Assembly (NCBI GenBank): GCA_002946415.1
Contig: NJPS01000046.1
Span: 248,001 to 312,000, forward strand
From: Rutstroemia sp. NJR-2017a BVV2
Taxonomy: Eukaryota > Ascomycota > Leotiomycetes > Helotiales > Rutstroemiaceae
Length of the DNA: 64,000 bases
Reading direction: 5' to 3'
Shown: positions 60,739 through 64,000 of the stretch, piece after piece
Numbering within the stretch: the first letter of the stretch is position 1
Layout of the letters: each line of letters opens with the position of its first letter
The notes under the pieces: generated by a model
Databases searched by the model: none
What the model was told of the DNA's origin: nothing
Seen by the model: the letters and a program-made list of their open reading frames with translations, nothing else
Program-made: the position numbers and the translations under genes

Positions 60739-61579
60739 ATGGCACCACCCAAAACCCTGAATTTCATAACCGGCAACAAGAACAAGCTCACCGAAGTAAA
60801 AGCCATTCTCGGTGACACAATCGAGCTTCAGAGCCAAAAACTAGACCTCGTTGAAATCCAAGGATCGATTGAGGAGATCTCCAGCGACAAATGCCGACGA
60901 GCTGCTGATATTGTATGTGCAACAACCCCCATCTTGTGTTTGCTTGATGTTAACATGCAAGACAGATTCAAGGCCCAGTTCTGGTGGAAGACACATGTTT
61001 ATGTTTCAATGCTTTGAAAGAACTTCCAGGCCCTTATATGTGAGCGCATTTTCTACTGGGGAAGATGGTTCTCACAAGCAGGAGGAATGCTAATGCTGTC
61101 TCTGTTCAGAAAATGGTTTCTAGATGCTCTTGGGCACAAGGGTTTGAACGATATGCTTGCTGGATTTGAGGATAAATCTGCTCAGGCAGTCTGTACGTTT
61201 GCATATTGTGAAGGGCCAGGCCACGAACCTATCATATTCCAAGGACGAACAGATGTTTGTGCTTACTTCCTCTAGATTGGGAAAATCTCCTGACATTTTA
61301 TAGGGCAAGATAGTACCTGCCAGAGGTCCTTCAAATTTTGGTATATCCTTCTAACCTGCCAAACCAAACTAGCCTATCTATGCTAACTTTTCCCCTGTAG
61401 GATGGGATCCCATATTCGAGTATGATGGCAAGACGTAATGTACCCCTCCTATGCCCCCTATGCGCCTCTAACATGAAATACTCCTTAGATACGCCGAGAT
61501 GGAGAAAGTAGAGAAGAACAAAATCTCCCACAGGTTCCGCGCGCTCGAGAAATTAAAGACCTGGCTTCAGGAAGCTTAG
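60739..61579 (+). CDS. ham1: Inosine triphosphate pyrophosphatase (Ham1/ITPA)
   Basis: Exons 60739-60912, 60966-61039, 61110-61254, 61304-61340, 61401-61434, 61489-61579; 184 residues. The signature is [16 protein letters not shown], then [41 protein letters not shown] and [15 protein letters not shown]. It hydrolyses ITP, dITP and XTP to keep non-canonical purines out of nucleic acids. The acceptor at 60965 rather than a closer downstream AG was used because it yields the family motif. Only 60 bp separate its stop from that of fap7. Confidence 0.95.
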
Positions 61580-61639
61580 AGATGCTCCAATCAGTGATAG
61601 AAAGGCATCCACAAATGGTTTCGCTGCATCTCCATGCTC

Positions 61640-62314
61640 CTACGCATCCTCAACATGATCTTTCTTCCACTGCTTTATCCAGCCTTCGATCCTCTCCACA
61701 TTACTCTCCATCTCCTCACTGGTATCGCTCTTGAGCTCGACCACTATTTCTTCGTCATAACTCTCCCTCGCTTCCTCCAGCAGAACTTCCATGATTTCGG
61801 CATCCAGATTCTCTTGTAGCTTGGCTTCCGGGTAGTTCCTGGTTCGCACCTCTCATTAGCACTCACCTTCCTTTCCTATGCGCAGACAACATACCTCGCT
61901 TTCAACCGATCATAAAGCAGAGTCGAATCCACCCTCAACACAACCACCAGATCGATCCAACTTTGCGGAAATAGATCGCACGCATGCCAATCGAGTATAT
62001 ACCCTCCCTGCTTGACGTCCTCTTCTATCTCGTCCAGTAACTAATTGCGCAAAATATACGTTAGCTAGGCTATACCACATCTACACCCAATGCACATAAT
62101 CTAGAGCCAAGCATACCTTATCCTCATCCACGATCCAGCTCTTCATTTCTTCATCCCAGCCCTCATGACACCCCTTCTCCTTGACCACATCGTTGATACT
62201 CAGATGTTTCAATCCCGTGTTCTGGGCCAACACTTCGCAGTGTGTCGTCTTTCCCACACCGGGCGTGCCAGTTATGATTATGTTAGGTTGCGTGCGCTCC
62301 GGAGTGTTTCCCAT
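61640..62314 (-). CDS. fap7: Adenylate kinase 6 / Fap7
   Basis: Exons 62314-62117, 62040-61895, 61838-61640; 180 residues. The P-loop is ITGTPGVGKTTH, followed by LKHLSINDVVKEKG, the NMP-binding part GGYILDWHACDLFP, the LVVVLRVDSTLLYDRL strand, and NYPEAKLQENLDAEIMEVLL. Fap7 acts in the last step of 18S rRNA maturation, partnering uS11, and has adenylate kinase/ATPase activity. An upstream in-frame ATG at 62395 would add 27 residues; the start at 62314 (MGNTPERTQPN) gives the usual length. Confidence 0.93.
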
Positions 62315-62839
62315 CTTGTCTTGCTTGAATTCCTCAGCTGACGATTGGTCTGATACGGTTCGGTAGTTCCTGTGATATGATATAATCTGTTCCAACTGTA
62401 GCCTGGGTTTTCAATCAGATATTTATACTCCCGACGTCTGGCTCAAGGCTTTGTTGGTTGTCGGTTCGAAGGGCTGAGTTGGAACGGCCTTTGCGCCTCT
62501 AAACCGGTCCTTGTGCGAGACTCTGCAAAAATGTTTACGAAAATTCTTATCGAAAAAGGCGGGGCTTATCAGCACGTGTTTTGGGACTTCTAAAAATAGA
62601 TAGCACTTGACTTCGAGCTGCAGCTAGCTGGAGGTAAAACCCCTCGCGAGCATGGGCAAATACAATGGATATCATGCTTTGTTTGATATTGTGCATCTAT
62701 TGGAGGTGCTAAAAGAGTTCAGCTATTATATGAAGCAATTCTACTTGCAAAGTTATTACGTGATGCGCTGACTTCTCCGTCGATGTCCAGATCAACCAGT
62801 TTCCATATCCATACATCGCACAACCGGCATTGCTGACTT
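62315..62839. other. Gap between fap7 start and the SNF1 beta stop
   Basis: 525 bp: fap7 promoter and the 3' UTR of the SNF1 beta gene. No gene seen. Confidence 0.55.
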
Positions 62840-64000
62840 CTATTCTCGATCCTCCCCCGTAGGCTTGTACATAATTGTCGTGACATACTAGTGGAAGCAT
62901 TAGCAGATTGCAGAATATGAGATTTCTTGTAATCCATACCTTTCTCTTATATCTTGTGGTAGCTGAAACAGCAAGAACATTGTTCTTGATACTGCTCGTA
63001 GCTAAGTGGTTTAGAACAGTGTGATTGGGCATGGTCAAAACACTGTTATCATCTTTCATCGGAGTAGCGGCATTCAGGATCGGTTTTCCTAAGAAACCAG
63101 GTAAACTTGGAGGAGATGGTAGCTTGTCTATCGCCGCGATTGCGTATTGGTATGCCGCAGAATCTTCGGGCTTGTCCATATCTATAAGATACTGTGGGAT
63201 CTGAGATGTAAATTGACCCTCGGGAGTCACGGGTTTCATCCTTGACGCAGGCTTTGGCTCTGCTTTTTCTTCCGATGGGGTAGGTTCAGCTTGAGGAGTC
63301 TCCGCGTTGTTTGCCCCTCCTCCTATTGGATCATTAGGAATCTCTGCGGGTGTCTCATCGCGAGGTAAATCGTCGGCGCTAACTTCGATATAATTGACAA
63401 GGTTGTTGCCAAAGTCGACCGTCGTAGGCAATAATGTTGAGCATTTCATAGCGCCATCCGCAATAAACCTAACATGGTGCGTTCCAGGTCGTACATGTAT
63501 AATAGCTCTTAAAAGTCCCGGTTCTCCTTCTCTGTGAAACGTCAGCAATAGGCATCGAAGAATGATCGCCAAAAGGAGTGCGCCGCAAGCGCGAATGAGC
63601 TCCACCTACACTGGATGTAACCTATGCTTCTTATTCCATTGAAAAATTGTACCAGTTACATAAACTTTTTCACCACCTTCTCTCCATTCAAATATTGTCG
63701 GTACGGTCGCCTTTGTTTTGTCGAAGGGAAGCTCTGCGTCCTCTTCTTCTTCTATAGTGTTGTTGCTGAGTGCAGAGGTTCGTCGCGGAAGTGGTTCGTT
63801 ATCTAACGTCTCTATATCTAGTACCGGCGCATCAATATTCTCTGTGGGTGCGATTATGGGTGACCCAGGTGTGTGCACCTCCTCCTCAATTGGGAGAGGG
63901 AGTCTTGGAGGTCTCGTGAGATGATAGGACATGTCTTGCAAAGGCGGCCCGGATGGATCGATAGATTGGGACAGGGAATCTGAGTGAGATCTCAATGATT
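62840..64000 (-). CDS. SNF1/AMPK beta subunit (5' end beyond window)
   Basis: Exons visible: 64000-63610 (open at the right edge), 63531-62940, 62887-62840; at least 342 residues. The glycogen/kinase-linker CBM48 domain reads TIFEWREGGEKVYVTGTIFQ then WNKKHRL and, after the intron, GTHHVRFIADGAMKCS. The C-terminal ASC domain runs from about QIPQYLIDM to YVTTIMYKPTGED. The beta subunit bridges the SNF1 kinase and the gamma subunit and directs location; it is central to carbon-source control. The frame shows no Met before the edge, so the true start (and any myristoylation Gly) lies outside. Confidence 0.93.

Noticed and set aside
1..64000. Transposons, RIP-mutated repeats, tRNA or rRNA genes, CRISPR arrays
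   Set aside because: No transposase or reverse transcriptase motifs, no terminal repeats, no AT-blocks typical of RIP, and no tRNA fold I could support by eye. A tRNAscan-type search would settle tRNAs.

Overview
The window is nuclear DNA of a filamentous ascomycete (Pezizomycotina). The evidence is dense protein genes split by many short introns (about 45-110 bp; GT..AG with fungal branch sites), a standard genetic code, a complex I accessory subunit (absent from Saccharomyces), a Rheb GTPase, a UfSP-family peptidase and a CYP7-like P450. A Leotiomycete-like species is my best guess from protein flavour only; this is inference. There is no mobile element, rRNA, tRNA or CRISPR array that I can support. 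I rebuilt splice structures by hand; nearly every multi-exon model below closes in frame from ATG to stop.

Layout, left to right: a Mei2-like RNA-binding protein (minus, runs off the left edge); exocyst Sec15 (plus); CCAAT-binding factor HapE (minus) with a CCAAT-rich upstream region; pre-rRNA factor Fcf2 (plus); mitochondrial ribosomal protein uS10m (plus); mitochondrial tryptophanyl-tRNA synthetase (plus) tail-to-tail with cytosolic seryl-tRNA synthetase (minus); Rheb (minus); cohesin release factor Wapl (minus); uracil phosphoribosyltransferase (plus); Elf1 (minus); Urc1, a GTP cyclohydrolase II-like uracil-catabolism enzyme (plus, 18 exons); a small unknown protein (plus); ribosomal protein eS1 (plus); a short doubtful ORF; a Rab18-like GTPase (plus); an Imo32/ABHD11-type hydrolase (minus); a zinc-finger UfSP/ZUFSP-type peptidase (plus); Bur1/CDK9 kinase (minus); an NDUFB2-like complex I subunit (plus); a cyclopropane-fatty-acid-synthase-like methyltransferase (minus); a P5B ATPase, Ypk9/ATP13A2 type (minus, 17 exons), divergent from Nap1 (plus); class V myosin (plus); a CYP7-like P450 (minus); ITP pyrophosphatase Ham1 (plus) tail-to-tail with Fap7 (minus); and the SNF1/AMPK beta subunit (minus, runs off the right edge).

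Most genes are conserved housekeeping functions: trafficking (Sec15, Rab18-like, myosin V), translation (uS10m, two aaRS, eS1, Fcf2, Fap7), transcription and chromatin (HapE, Elf1, Bur1, Nap1, Wapl), and nutrient/energy signalling (Rheb, SNF1 beta). The accessory-looking pieces are the uracil salvage/catabolism pair (Fur1 and Urc1, separated only by Elf1), the lone P450 and the small unknown proteins. The most notable non-coding signal is a run of four same-orientation CCAAT boxes upstream of hapE; the most notable gene-structure signals are very small exons (3 nt start-codon exon in elf1, 9 nt exon beside a GC-AG intron in urc1, 14 nt in hapE, 17 nt in the P450 and fur1).
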